From contig DASVRP010000008.1 of NCBI GenBank assembly GCA_036388555.1, positions 117,283 to 181,282 of the forward strand: a DNA stretch of 64,000 nucleotides, read 5' to 3'. The notes beneath the pieces are model-generated. The model did not search any database. It saw nothing but the letters and a program-made list of their open reading frames with translations, and was not told the DNA's origin. Position 1 is the stretch's first letter; each line of letters starts with the position of its first letter. Shown here piece by piece: positions 35,771 through 45,700 of this stretch. Position numbers and translations under genes: made by a program. The stretch comes from UBA4665 sp036388555. Its GTDB lineage: Bacteria; Patescibacteriota; Saccharimonadia; Saccharimonadales; UBA4665.

Positions 35771-36264
35771 TGGCCACCTCCGGCATCCACATTGCCTGCG
35801 TTGGAAGCCGCCAGATGTGCCTTGGCAAGCCGGGCGACCGTCGCGCCGTCGGCAGCCGCACCTGCCCTGGCCTTTACAGCACCGATCAGTTGGCCCATCT
35901 GCTGTGGTCCGGTCGCGCCGATGTCGCCTGCGACCGAGGCGACGAGCTGCTGCAGTTCCGCCTCGCCAAGCTGCTTCGGCAGGTAGCCGTCGATGATGGC
36001 CTTCTCTGACAGTTCCTTGTCCGCCTTTTCCTGTGATCCGCCGCTGATATAGAGGTCGGCGCTTTCCTGGCGCTTCTTTGATTCTTTGGCAAAAAGGACG
36101 ATGATAGCGTCGTCCTCCAGGCCGCCGCTATCGCGAGTGCCGGCAGCAACTTCGGCGTAGAGTACCACGCTCTTCAGTCCGCGCAGGACTTCGGCTTTCG
36201 GTTTGTCGCCGCCGAGCAGCGCCGTCTTGAGGTCACGGTCAATCTGTTCCTTGATGGTTGGCAT
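35767..36264 (-). CDS. YqeY/GatB C-terminal-like protein
   Basis: 165 residues from MPTIKEQIDRDL, a start with AGGGAGA about ten bases upstream. It is an all-helical YqeY domain: EVLRGLKSVVLYAEVA, ELSEKAIIDGYLPKQL, and the C-terminal helix bundle MGQLIGAVKARAGAAADGATVARLAKAHL. YqeY resembles the tRNA-binding tail domain of GatB and may help amidotransferase or tRNA handling. It ends in a Gly/Ala-rich tail. First gene of the group with adk and map. Confidence 0.9.
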   Translation of the reverse strand: MPTIKEQIDRDLKTALLGGDKPKAEVLRGLKSVVLYAEVAAGTRDSGGLEDDAIIVLFAKESKKRQESADLYISGGSQEKADKELSEKAIIDGYLPKQLGEAELQQLVASVAGDIGATGPQQMGQLIGAVKARAGAAADGATVARLAKAHLAASNAGNVDAGGGQ

Positions 36265-36398
36265 TCGGTGCTGTCTCCCTGTATTACACCCAATTGTACC
36301 AAAAGCTGAGCATATTTTCACGCGCCGCACTGCTGGATCGGTTCTACAAGGTTCGACAAAACGCACAATACGACAGGCGTTAACTTCTCTGCTTATGC

Positions 36399-36404
36399 TA
36401 TAAT
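36399..36404 (+). promoter_or_regulatory. -10 box of a leaderless gene
   Basis: TATAAT ends six bases before the ATG at 36411, so transcription should begin at or next to the start codon. No ribosome-binding site could be present in the RNA. Other genes here share this layout. Confidence 0.7.
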
Positions 36405-36410
36405 CGCATC

Positions 36411-36692
36411 ATGGACGACGCCCGCCGATTACTTATCATCTCCCTTATCAGCCTCGGGTTTGCCGTACTCAGCCAGATCGTCATCGATCCGCTGGTATCT
36501 TTGGTTTTGGGCAATCCCGCCAGCCGGGAGGGCCTGTCATTGGCCGTCTGGCTGACATTACTCATTACCTTGCCAGCCGCCGCCCTGTGTCTGGTGACGG
36601 CGTTCGGCGCCTTCGTGACATACCTCCGCCAGCGCGCTGCCAACCGCAGCGCCCGCACAAACAAAAACGCTTCCTTGTGGAAGCGTCCCTAG
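36411..36692 (+). CDS. small two-helix membrane protein
   Basis: 93 residues with two transmembrane helices (LLIISLISLGFAVLSQIVI, LAVWLTLLITLPAAALCLVTAFGAFV) and a basic C-terminal tail. No family is recognised. The last codons coincide with the terminator of the convergent rpsU gene, so the tail NKNASLWKRP is partly dictated by that hairpin. Its leaderless -10 box is described separately. Confidence 0.65.
   Translation: MDDARRLLIISLISLGFAVLSQIVIDPLVSLVLGNPASREGLSLAVWLTLLITLPAAALCLVTAFGAFVTYLRQRAANRSARTNKNASLWKRP
36662..36686 (-). terminator. Rho-independent terminator of rpsU
   Basis: The arms ACGCTTCC and GGAAGCGT with a four-base loop, followed on the minus strand by TTTTTGTTT. It lies inside the coding end of the convergent membrane-protein gene. 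Confidence 0.85.
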
Positions 36693-36716
36693 TATCCTGA
36701 TAGTGGACCATGAGGT

Positions 36717-36932
36717 CTAGCGTAGACCGAGCTTGATCTTCTTGAGCTTGATAGCCTTGCGCTCGTTGCGGATGATCGCCTTGCTGCGGCGGTCGCGCTT
36801 GCTGATGCCCTTTTCGAAATACTGACCGGACTTGACGATAGCGATAGCGCCGGACTGCTGGACTTTGCGGTTGAAGCGGCGGAGCAGGTTCTCCGTCGAT
36901 TCCTTACCGTCTTTGCGTGTAACTTGTATCAT
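36717..36932 (-). CDS. rpsU: 30S ribosomal protein S21
   Basis: 71 residues. S21 sits on the platform of the 30S subunit near the anti-Shine-Dalgarno helix and aids initiation. The family pattern is clear: VTRKDGKESTENLLRRFNRKVQQSG followed by a highly basic tail (KRDRRSKAIIRNERKAIKLKK). No Shine-Dalgarno sequence is seen upstream; TAGAAT lies nine bases from the ATG. S21 is of interest here because many genes look leaderless. Confidence 0.93.
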   Translation of the reverse strand: MIQVTRKDGKESTENLLRRFNRKVQQSGAIAIVKSGQYFEKGISKRDRRSKAIIRNERKAIKLKKIKLGLR

Positions 36933-36987
36933 ATCTGAGGTATTCTAGCCTAACGGGGTGACTTTTGCAAGCCTCTCAATACACGGG

Positions 36988-37320
36988 TTATGGAGCGGCT
37001 ACGATGGGAGCATCCGGATTGACTTCTTCCTGGCGGCGACCAGGAACGATGATCTGTGAGATGAGAATCCCACCGATTGCGATCCCACCCATTTTAAACA
37101 CTGTTTTTTGACGCTCTACGTTATCGTCGCGAACTTCCGTAACCTGATCTGCTAACCCCTTTTGCCCGACAGATTCATATGCTTGTATCATCCCATTCTG
37201 GTGCGAAATGATTGTCTGCTCATACATCGCAACCCCGCCTGATAATGCAGTACCTACTATTGAGGCTCCCATAACTCCATAACCTATTGATTCTCTTGAT
37301 GATCGTAATGTATTTGACAT
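36988..37320 (-). CDS. small membrane protein of unknown function
   Basis: 110 residues. The hydrophobic segments SIGYGVMGASIVGTALSGGVAM and MGGIAIGGILISQIIVPG flank a polar helical region (YESVGQKGLADQVTEVRDDNVERQKTV). TAATAT ends six bases before the ATG, suggesting leaderless expression. AT-content is higher than in its neighbours. No family recognised. Confidence 0.55.
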   Translation of the reverse strand: MSNTLRSSRESIGYGVMGASIVGTALSGGVAMYEQTIISHQNGMIQAYESVGQKGLADQVTEVRDDNVERQKTVFKMGGIAIGGILISQIIVPGRRQEEVNPDAPIVAAP

Positions 37321-37365
37321 ACTTACATATTAACACTTTCTGTACCTATTGTCAATAGGCTTGTA

Positions 37366-37815
37366 CTAATGGAAGTCCGGCTTTTCCGGCTGCGTGGACC
37401 TATTTGCGGCTGTGCCTCGGTCAGCAGCTACCTGTCCGGCCGTAGCCTGCTTCTGCTTCCTCTCCCGTATGAACCGGGATAACAGGTGCAACAACGCGAA
37501 CCAGAACACGAAGTTACTGATGATCTTCGGGATACTCGTCTGTACGGTCTCTATCTCGGCTTCCTTATATCCGGCATAACCGCCGGAGCTAGGATTGGTG
37601 TTGGCCGGGGTGAACTTCTCGACCTGTCGGTAGGTCGATGGGAAGCCATACGTATGGGTGGTGACATTACCGCGCATCGTCTCCGTGGCCGGGCAGCCGG
37701 CAGAATTGACACAGAACGGTACATTTTCCTGGGTATGCCAGCGGATGATCGCCAGGCTCAGTACGAGCGACAAAGCTGCCAGTACAAGGTATTTCTTGGT
37801 TTTGAACATATTCAT
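37366..37815 (-). CDS. membrane protein of unknown function
   Basis: 149 residues with an N-terminal helix (YLVLAALSLVLSLAIIRW), an external loop with two cysteines (FCVNSAGCPATE) and a second helix near the C-terminus (IISNFVFWFALLHLLSRFI) followed by a basic tail. TATACT ends six bases before the ATG. No family is recognised; the loop cysteines could form a disulfide. Confidence 0.6.
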   Translation of the reverse strand: MNMFKTKKYLVLAALSLVLSLAIIRWHTQENVPFCVNSAGCPATETMRGNVTTHTYGFPSTYRQVEKFTPANTNPSSGGYAGYKEAEIETVQTSIPKIISNFVFWFALLHLLSRFIRERKQKQATAGQVAADRGTAANRSTQPEKPDFH

Positions 37816-37849
37816 ACAGACAGTATACGCCTAATTGTCGGGCTGCGTG

Positions 37850-38491
37850 TCAGTAGCTGTCGATCTGCTTGAGATATTCCATCAGCTTGCCGGCACCGAA
37901 CATGCAGGTCTTGGCCTCATAGAAATAGCCAGTGCGACCGTCGCTGAGCGGTTTGGTCAGTACCAGCTTCTCGCCGAACTGCGGCGATGTGTCGGCTTGC
38001 GGGTTGAAGCGCAGTGTGACATGCCGGCTGCAGGCCTGAAGAGCCGGTACCTTGTCAAATGCCTGCTGGAACGATTGCCCGCTGATGACCTGGGCCGAAG
38101 CTTGGTTCACGGTACCGCGGTCACTGATGGCGACTTCGGTAGAGCTGTAATTATACTGGACCTGGAGCGGAGGGTCCTGCCCCTGGGCTGCGGCCGGCAG
38201 GACCAGTTTCGCCTCCGGTATATAGACCTTGCCATTGGCGGGGTCGATGACGGCCGGCCGGAGCCCGTCCTGGACTGATTTGACGATCAGCGTCTTGATC
38301 TGCCAGCTGCCCGTCTCATCGGCATGCCGGTAGAGGTTACGGATGTAAAATGCCTGGGTAGCGACAGCCGCAGCCAGCAGGATAAGCCCAGCGGCCAGCA
38401 GATAGGCCGTCCGGCGCGATACCGTCTGGACAGGCTTGGATCCGCGCTTGGCGGACGGGAGTTTCGGGATTGATATGCGTTTGGCGGTCAT
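37850..38491 (-). CDS. membrane-anchored extracytoplasmic protein
   Basis: 213 residues with a cytoplasmic basic start, one transmembrane helix (AYLLAAGLILLAAAVATQAFYI) and an outer domain with four cysteine-free beta segments, then CSRHVTLRF and AKTCMFGAG near the end. TATTAT ends six bases before the ATG, again a leaderless layout. No family is recognised. Confidence 0.6.
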   Translation of the reverse strand: MTAKRISIPKLPSAKRGSKPVQTVSRRTAYLLAAGLILLAAAVATQAFYIRNLYRHADETGSWQIKTLIVKSVQDGLRPAVIDPANGKVYIPEAKLVLPAAAQGQDPPLQVQYNYSSTEVAISDRGTVNQASAQVISGQSFQQAFDKVPALQACSRHVTLRFNPQADTSPQFGEKLVLTKPLSDGRTGYFYEAKTCMFGAGKLMEYLKQIDSY

Positions 38492-38583
38492 ACGCCAATA
38501 ATAACATAAGCGGGATTTTTGGAGGAGGAGCGGGTGTCATGTACGGCAAACAATAACAGCAGTTCGCACTGCCGCTGGATAGC

Positions 38584-38676
38584 TTACAGGAACCGGATCA
38601 AGGTCACGCCAGTCATCACGACACCGGTGGCCATGTAGACGAGGGCTGCACCTTGCAATATTCTCTCTTGGATCAT
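38584..38676 (-). CDS. 30-residue single-helix membrane peptide
   Basis: The frame MIQERILQGAALVYMATGVV... ends TLIRFL and is mostly one hydrophobic helix with charged ends. TATAAT ends exactly six bases before the ATG, the same geometry as the larger leaderless genes around it, which is the main reason to believe it is expressed. Function unknown. Confidence 0.45.
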   Translation of the reverse strand: MIQERILQGAALVYMATGVVMTGVTLIRFL

Positions 38677-38696
38677 GTCTATATTATACATGAACT

Positions 38697-39422
38697 TTAT
38701 ATTTTGTCAAGAATAAGCGTGTTAGTAGGACTAAGCGGTCTAGATTTTCCGATCCGTAGCTGACTGCGGTCTACCGTCATAAAAGCATCGCGTATTGCCG
38801 CCAGTCCGTCTTCAGGATCGCCACCACCGATTTCCGTCAGCTCAGCTTCAGAATAGACAGATACCAGATCATTGACGAGTGCATGGACTTTTCCATCACC
38901 ACGATACATCCGTACAGCGATACCATCTTCACGGACGGTATGGTCACCTGCCGGATCATATGACTCCTCGTATGCGGCAAGCGTCTTAGCTTTCGCCGCC
39001 TCTCTAGCCGCCGCCATAGCAGCGGGTGACTCGTATTTCCACTGTCCGGCAGCTTTTGCAATCTCCTGTTCACGCCTGCCCGTCAGCCTATCAAGCGCAC
39101 ATGCCAGCGTGCCGGCAGCAAAATCACCCCATTGATTATCATCTAGGAATTTCTGGACGTCCCGTACCGTAAACGGAGCAGAATACCCCTGTTCCATAAT
39201 GTAATCGTTGAACCGCTCCTCGGTATTGAGCGCCAATCCTGAGCTCATGGATGATTTGATACCAGCGTCAATGCCGTCTCCAAAAATCAGCGGCTCATCC
39301 GCCAGCCGGTCCGCTTCATCGTAATCTACGACGGGGCCGAGCACATCAAATGGCAGCGGTGGCTGGTACGGTCCACGCCGAGGTAGTAGCAGCGAATCAG
39401 GTGAAGATTCAGGAATTGTCAT
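38697..39422 (-). CDS. cytoplasmic hypothetical protein
   Basis: 241 residues, acidic and without signal or membrane segments. The middle (ERFNDYIMEQGYSAPFTVRDVQKFLDD) looks like a small helical DNA- or protein-binding domain. The C-terminal half is alpha/beta (TVREDGIAVRMYRGDGKVHALVNDLVSVYSE). TATAAT ends seven bases before the ATG. No family recognised. Confidence 0.6.
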   Translation of the reverse strand: MTIPESSPDSLLLPRRGPYQPPLPFDVLGPVVDYDEADRLADEPLIFGDGIDAGIKSSMSSGLALNTEERFNDYIMEQGYSAPFTVRDVQKFLDDNQWGDFAAGTLACALDRLTGRREQEIAKAAGQWKYESPAAMAAAREAAKAKTLAAYEESYDPAGDHTVREDGIAVRMYRGDGKVHALVNDLVSVYSEAELTEIGGGDPEDGLAAIRDAFMTVDRSQLRIGKSRPLSPTNTLILDKI

Positions 39423-39455
39423 ACCGCATATTATATAACAAATTTACGGTAACTG

Positions 39456-39740
39456 CTAGACAGTCTTCTTCTGTGTAGTGCGCTGCGATTTGAGGACGAT
39501 GCTCTGCAGCTCCTTGAAGATGGCGAACTGTTTGTTGGTGTAGTAGATCTTGGTGTTTCCCTGCTTCTCAGAGATCAGGAAGCCTACCTTCTCGAGGCGT
39601 TTAAGTTCGCGCTGGATATTGCCGGCGTCTTCTTTGATAAGTTTGGCGAGGCCACGGACGTGGGTCTTGAAATCGGGATATTTGGCATAGATCACGATAA
39701 TCTTGCGCCGGACTCTGGATGTGATAAAAACGTCAAGCAT
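39456..39740 (-). CDS. winged-helix transcriptional regulator
   Basis: 94 residues forming one winged helix-turn-helix: helix region SRVRRKIIVIYAKYPDFKTHVRGLAKLIKEDAGNIQRELKRLEKVGFL, with the wing EKQGNTKIYYTNKQ. This is the ArsR/MarR-like mini-regulator fold common in archaea and CPR. AAGGGG lies eight bases before the ATG. There are no metal-binding cysteines. It is divergently placed from priA; the target is unknown. Confidence 0.8.
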   Translation of the reverse strand: MLDVFITSRVRRKIIVIYAKYPDFKTHVRGLAKLIKEDAGNIQRELKRLEKVGFLISEKQGNTKIYYTNKQFAIFKELQSIVLKSQRTTQKKTV

Positions 39741-39922
39741 AACCTATACCCCTTTAATACTGGAAATGTTACTCGGAGATGTAACCGTCTGCGGAACGTA
39801 GGCATAAGCCTATTATTGTCATTCGCACAACGGACAACATTTGAAAGTATAGCGACTTTTGCAGGTCGAATCAACAATGTTTCTGCCCGCTGCCATAGCA
39901 CCGCTTCTATATACTGTAAGGA

Positions 39923-42052
39923 GTGAAGCGATATTACACAGTTCTGGTGGCGAGCGCCCAGTACCACGGTACAGAGGCGCTGACCTATTCGTCGGACGGC
40001 GAAATTCTTATCGGCGCCATTGTACTGGTACCGATGCAGCGGGCGGCGATACTCGGGGTCGTCACCGGCACTTCCGGCAAGCCGCGGTTCGCGACCAAGG
40101 ATATATTGGAAGTATTCGATGTACCACCCTTGCCCGCCGCGCTCATCCGGCTGACTGAATGGATGCAGGAATATTACCCCGCTCCGCTCGGGATGATCGC
40201 CCAGCAGATCGTGCCGAACGTGCTGTCGCCCAAGACCGTCGGCGAGACGCCGGGCCTGACAGCCGGAGCGGTGGCGGCCAGCGCCACATTGCAGCCGGAC
40301 GACCTGCCACCGCTGACCACCGAACAGGCCGCCTCCGTGGCCCGGATGCAGGAGCCGAACACATATCTGCTCCATGGTGATACCGGGACCGGCAAGACAC
40401 GGGTATACATAGAGCTTGCCCTGAAGGCTGTGGCCTCTGGTAGATCGGCCATCGTCCTGACGCCCGAAATCGGCCTGACCTCGCAGCTGGCCGCCAGCTT
40501 CCGGCGGGTGTTCGGCGACCGTGTGATCATTGTTCACTCCCAGCTGACACCGAAAGCCCGGCAGCAGACCTGGCTGCAGATCTGCAAGACGGCCGGCGGC
40601 GGCGTGCCGCTGATCGTGCTCGGTCCACGCTCGGCGTTGTTCAGTCCGCTGCCGGACATCGGCCTGATCGTCGTCGATGAATCGCATGAACCGGCCTATA
40701 AGCAGGAACAGGCGCCACACTACCATGCCGTCCGCGTCGCCTCGCAGCTGGCCCACGCCCACGGCGCCTCACTAGTCCTTGGCTCTGCCACACCGCCGAT
40801 CAACGACTACTACATCGCCGAGAGATTGCATAAACCGATCATCAGGATGACCCAGATCGCCACTTCGGAGGGTGGCACATGGCGGGTATCTCCCCCGGAA
40901 GGGCGCTCTACGAGTGACCGCGACGCCTCCGGCAGCGGGTCAGCGTCTCTGAAGGACAAGGGCGCTAGCAACCCTCCCGGTGGAGACACCTCACCAGTGC
41001 CGTCATCACTAGTTACGACGACTGTGGTTGATCTGAAAAATCGGGATGAGTTTGGGCGGTCGCAGTATATATCGAAGGCGATGTTGAAAGCTATCGACCT
41101 TAGCCTGCAGCGCGGCGAGCAGAGTCTGTTGTATCTTAACAGGCGTGGCACGGCGCGCGTCATCCTGTGCAACACCTGCGGTTGGCAGGCGGTCTGTCCG
41201 CACTGCGACCTGCCACTGACGTACCACCATGACCTGCACATCCTGCAGTGCCACACCTGCGGCTATAAACAGGCCACACCGACGTCGTGTCCGGAGTGCG
41301 GCAATGCCGACGTCGTCTTCAAGGTGGTCGGCACCAAGGCGATCGAGGAAGAGGTCAAGCGGCTCTATCCGAACGCCCGCGTTATGCGCTTCGACACCGA
41401 CAACAAGAAAGCCGAGCGCTTCGAACAGCACTACGAAGCAGTCAAAGCCGGCGACATCGACATCCTGATCGGTACCCAGCTGCTCGCCAAGGGCCTCGAC
41501 CTGCCGCGGCTCAGCACCCTCGGTGTCGTCATCGCCGACACCAGCCTGACGTTCCCGGATTACTCCGCCGAGGAGCGGACCTACCAGCTGCTTGCCCAGG
41601 TCATCGGCCGGGTCGGACGCGGACACCTCGATGCTGCCGGTCGTCCGATCGAGCAGCGCATCATCGTCCAGTCATACGCACCGGACCGCCCGGTCATTAC
41701 TGCCGCGCTGACCCGCTGCTGGGACACGTTTTACCAGAATGAGCTTGCGGAGCGCGAAATGTTCTTCTTCCCGCCCTTCTGCTACCTGCTCAAGCTGACC
41801 TGCCGCCGGGCCACCAGCAAGTCCGCCGAGAAAGCAGCTGAACAATTCTTGTATACGATCGAAGAACTCAAACTACCTCTGTTGATCGAGGGCCCGATGC
41901 CCTCGTTCCACGCCAAGGTCGGCGATAAGTTCGAATGGCAGCTCATCCTCAAATCCAAGCAGCGCCCCGCCCTGCTGCGCGTCATCGCCCTGCTCAAGAC
42001 CGACGCCAAGAGCGGCTGGAGCTACGATATCGATCCGGTCAACCTGCTGTAA
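39923..42052 (+). CDS. priA: primosomal protein N' (PriA helicase)
   Basis: 709 residues. PriA reloads the replisome at stalled forks. Seen in order: the N-terminal DNA-binding domain (YYTVLVASAQYHG...YSSDGEILIGAIVLVP), Walker A LLHGDTGTGKTRVY, a DEAH-type VVDESHEP, motif III GSATPP, the zinc-binding cysteines (LCNTCGWQAVCPHCDLPL, CHTCGYKQ, SCPECGN), and the C-terminal helicase motifs IGTQLLAKGLDLP and AQVIGRVGR. Between the GSATPP region and VVDL there is an extra stretch of about 45-50 residues encoded by a palindromic element. The start is GTG with TATACT ending seven bases upstream. Confidence 0.95.
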   Translation: MKRYYTVLVASAQYHGTEALTYSSDGEILIGAIVLVPMQRAAILGVVTGTSGKPRFATKDILEVFDVPPLPAALIRLTEWMQEYYPAPLGMIAQQIVPNVLSPKTVGETPGLTAGAVAASATLQPDDLPPLTTEQAASVARMQEPNTYLLHGDTGTGKTRVYIELALKAVASGRSAIVLTPEIGLTSQLAASFRRVFGDRVIIVHSQLTPKARQQTWLQICKTAGGGVPLIVLGPRSALFSPLPDIGLIVVDESHEPAYKQEQAPHYHAVRVASQLAHAHGASLVLGSATPPINDYYIAERLHKPIIRMTQIATSEGGTWRVSPPEGRSTSDRDASGSGSASLKDKGASNPPGGDTSPVPSSLVTTTVVDLKNRDEFGRSQYISKAMLKAIDLSLQRGEQSLLYLNRRGTARVILCNTCGWQAVCPHCDLPLTYHHDLHILQCHTCGYKQATPTSCPECGNADVVFKVVGTKAIEEEVKRLYPNARVMRFDTDNKKAERFEQHYEAVKAGDIDILIGTQLLAKGLDLPRLSTLGVVIADTSLTFPDYSAEERTYQLLAQVIGRVGRGHLDAAGRPIEQRIIVQSYAPDRPVITAALTRCWDTFYQNELAEREMFFFPPFCYLLKLTCRRATSKSAEKAAEQFLYTIEELKLPLLIEGPMPSFHAKVGDKFEWQLILKSKQRPALLRVIALLKTDAKSGWSYDIDPVNLL
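40866..41001. repeat. nested palindromic element inserted in frame in priA
   Basis: Arms pair from outside in: GGCAC/GTGCC, GTATCTCC/GGAGACAC (one mismatch), CCGGAAGGG/CCCTCCCGG (one mismatch), and inner TGACC/GGTCA. It shares CCGGAAGKGCGCTCTAC and GGCGCTAGCAACCCT with the minus strand of the intergenic element at 55663-55775, in the same order and near-equal spacing. Translated it gives the Ser/Gly/Pro-rich insert seen in PriA between helicase motifs. This resembles the way Rickettsia palindromic elements enter coding genes. Confidence 0.7.
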
Positions 42053-42622
42053 TCAAAGATGCTGTTCATGCAGTATCTCTACACTGCCAGGATCAAATAT
42101 AAGATGCGCCTCGTGGTTGCCGATCGTAGGGCCTTCGCCGCCCTCCCAGGTCTTAAGGCCGTCGAACCCCTGGCTGGCCAGATACCCACTGAAGCGATTT
42201 CCGGACACTTGGGTGACACGCTTTACATTTCCAACCTTCACGCCAGCACCAATCCTTTCTAGGGTATGTACTAATGCGCCTTGTGCAATCCAATCGTTTT
42301 CTTCCTCAAGCATAGCGTCTAAGACCGCATGACGGAAGCCACCCATGACCACATCGAGTGTCTGCTGATCATCAAGGTCCACAAGCGTCGCCTGTTCGAC
42401 GCCGAGCGCATACAGGACCGGGCTGCCGCCATACTCACGGGCGCGTTTATGTGCGTAGGCTTCTGCCTGGTCAGAATTGTTCAGTGTATACAATCCATCA
42501 CCTACAGTCGTCTCTCCGGCACTTCTGAACTCCTTTATACTGCTGAATGCCGACCCGTGATACAGTATGCCGTCCAGGATAGGGACGGTCGCTACTTCAG
42601 GATTACTGCTCAAAGTATTCAT
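42053..42622 (-). CDS. putative ADP-ribosyltransferase-fold protein
   Basis: 189 residues without signal peptide. The pattern ILYHGSAFSSIKEF, then TTVGDGLYTLNNSDQAEAYAH, and a final GNHEAHLIFDPGSVEIL fits the ART H-Y-E arrangement (His in YHG, Tyr in GLYT, Glu in NHEAH) found in effector and polymorphic-toxin ARTs. The match is by motif order only. Its stop abuts the priA stop (convergent, no gap), and it is divergent from the 1101-residue gene. TATAAT lies nine bases before the ATG. NAD-dependent protein or nucleic-acid modification is possible; function unproven. Confidence 0.55.
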   Translation of the reverse strand: MNTLSSNPEVATVPILDGILYHGSAFSSIKEFRSAGETTVGDGLYTLNNSDQAEAYAHKRAREYGGSPVLYALGVEQATLVDLDDQQTLDVVMGGFRHAVLDAMLEEENDWIAQGALVHTLERIGAGVKVGNVKRVTQVSGNRFSGYLASQGFDGLKTWEGGEGPTIGNHEAHLIFDPGSVEILHEQHL

Positions 42623-42781
42623 GTTAAGTATATTATATCACATTAATATATTATTAACAATCTTTGATTATCGGTGACACTGGTCTGCAGACCGAACTGG
42701 CTCAATCTGTTGGATCGACGCTTTGCCACTGCAGCCCTTTCGGTCAACCCGTTATAGCCATAGTAGGATATAATACTGCTT

Positions 42782-45700
42782 ATGATTGAAGATGCGCCGC
42801 TCCATCCGCATATTGCCGAAGAGGCGGCCAATTATATCGGACAAGGTCGGATCGCCGTGCATGAGGCGCTGGCTATAGCTGATTCGATGCCCGAATTTGA
42901 TGAGGATGGGACTGAGGATTGGAACCGGTTCGAGATATACCGCCAGATCATTGTCGCCGCACACAAGATCGGCCAGCACGAGCAGGCCGACGAAATAGTA
43001 TCGTCACTGAAATTCGAATCGGATTTTCCATTTTACTATGAACTGATTGCCGACAGAGTCCATGCCACCCATGCCGTCAAGCTGGCGGCAGAGGGACAGA
43101 ACGAAGCCGCCATAGATACACTCCTGGCTATCGATAACCAGTACGAGCAGGCGGACGCGTTCAAGGATGCCTGTGAAACAATGGCAGACGCTTCTGCCAT
43201 TGACGATGCACTCCGGCTCGCAGACAGCATCCGCTCGGAATCGTTGCGGCTATCGGCACGCATACGGATCGCCCGGACGGCCGGGCCTTCGTCCCCGCTG
43301 TGGAATGACGTACTCACGGAAATACAGCATTACCGGGATGAATATGACGAGGAGCTTGGAGATTCTGATTGGTCATATGACAAAGAAGGACTTTATGATG
43401 AATACATCAAAGCCATGGCAGCTGTCGGAAATACAGAACAGGCCGGCAGATTGTGCAGCGACGTCACCTCACCGACTATAAAAGTCGGAGCAATGACCGC
43501 CGTTGCCAGTGCGGAAGGTGCCGATTCGGAACTATGGGACACAGTAGCGTCCGCATTTGATGAGGATAGCCAGCAGACCAATGGCTGGGGGTATCAAGTT
43601 TTGTACAACCGTGCAGCAAAAACCGAGGTAGTACAAGCCCTGGCCCGCGCCGGCCGGATAAGTCAGGCCCAGGAGATCGCGCACAGCAGCTCCCATATTG
43701 CTGATACCGCTTTGACGTTCAGCATCGACCTTGCATGCAACAATCTGGAAGCTGCCCGGACGGATCTGGAACGGTACAGCAGCCTGACAGCCCATGGCGA
43801 CTTTGCTATAGACGAAATGCGGTCACAGCTCGCCAAGGCCGAGATAGCCGGCGAGGCATACACGGAAGCCGATGCTGACATTGCCCGGATCGGGAATCCA
43901 CTGTATCAAGTATCCGCTATCCTGGCAAAGGCTGAACAGGCTGCAGCCAGACTCGCCAAGATGGGCGTAGATCCAGAATCGTTCGACACCGGATTGGATA
44001 CCCTCCCGGCTAACATGGACATACGCAAGGTGCAGAATATCGGTGCCTACAGTGTCAAGCACTGGGAGCGGTTCAAGGATTATGATGGTGCGACCTTCGC
44101 CCGCCTGGCCCATGGTGCAGCCAGGATAGCTGAATCATATATGAGTGACCGTGAGCGGGTCGATTTCCTGCGTACGCTCAGCAAGGAGTTCAGAAATTTC
44201 CGTGATAACGGCATGTTTGATGACGGCAAGCACCAAGCTGTCTTAAAACACCTCGGTGAAGCTATGGTCGAGGCCGGTGATGCCGGAACCACCGGCGTCA
44301 TGCTCGAGACACTCTACGCCAACATGGGCGAAGCGACGGGGCTCCGTCTCATCAAGACGCTGGTCGAGACCGGCAACGCCAAGGCCGGGGCGGCCGGCAT
44401 CAACGTCCTGGCCGATCCAGACACACCCGACCATGCCTACCAGTATCTCCTGCATAAATTGGCCGATACCGGCTACCTGGATAATGAACTGCCCGGTGAG
44501 ATCATAGTGCGGCAGCGCGGCGGCTTCCCGGCCGCTGCCAGCCGCGTCGTACTGCAGAGACTGCACAGCGACCTCGGTGTTCAACTCGACAGCACGCTCC
44601 TGAAATGGGTCATCAATACTGTCGACGCCAGCTATGGATTCGAAGAACGGCCGTCCGGTGACATGATCATGGCTACGATCGATGAGCGCATGGACGATGT
44701 CGTCGCTTCCGTCAGAGCCAGCCTGGAACGGTTCGATTCCCTGCCGCAGGATGAATTATTGGCCGACCTCAGAGACAACAGTTCAGACCGGGCGCTCTAT
44801 TTCATGTTGCACGGCGGGCGCACCCGCTATTCACTCATACAACATTATAACCTCAGCAAGTTTTCCCAAGCCGTTGACACTGCCGCAGAAATCCAGGCCC
44901 GTGTCGATCCGGCTTCGATCCGTACCAGGATCTGGGAGAACGCCCCCGACGGCTGGCAGCAGGCCATGCAGGAACGGCGCCGCCCCGATGACAGCCTGGT
45001 CTGGAACGTGGAGGTCGGCAGCTCAAACAAGGAACTCCGCATGCAGGCACGCAGCGAGCTGGGCGACGTGCTCGGTGCACAGCTGAACTGGCTGGTAGCC
45101 GATGGTCATGATGCCTTTAATTTCGGCGAGATGCCAGATGAGATGCCAGCACTGGAACCTAAGGTGGCGAAAAAGATCGAGAATCTACTCGGCGAACAGC
45201 TGACAGCTATCTTCGGTGGCGCTGAACTGGATATGACAATCGGCGATTTTGATAAGCTCAAAAACAACCTATTGGCCCAGATACGGCTGCTCCGCCAGAC
45301 GGCGAAGCAGCAGAAGGACCCATTGGCGGCTGAATGGAAACAGATACTCGATACCGCCCAGGCCGAGGACCCCATCCTATCGATGCGCCACATCCCGGCT
45401 ATCATCAGCCGAACGCCATCGCGGTCACTGCATCCGAAAGGCGCTGATGCGGAATGGCTCGGCCACCTGACCGGCCTGGGTACGACCATCCGCGACAGCC
45501 AGCGTATCGGTCCGGACAAGCGGCAGCTGACCGTCCGGTATCTGGACGGCAAGGATGACTTTGCTGAGCTGACACGTTTCGCCGACGGCGCCCAGTGTTG
45601 CTTCACCAGTGAGAATACCGTCGGGGTCGTCATGGACCCGACCGGCAAATGGCGCATGCGGATAAACCGCGATCCGCACTGGTTCGTCTTCAGTATCGAG

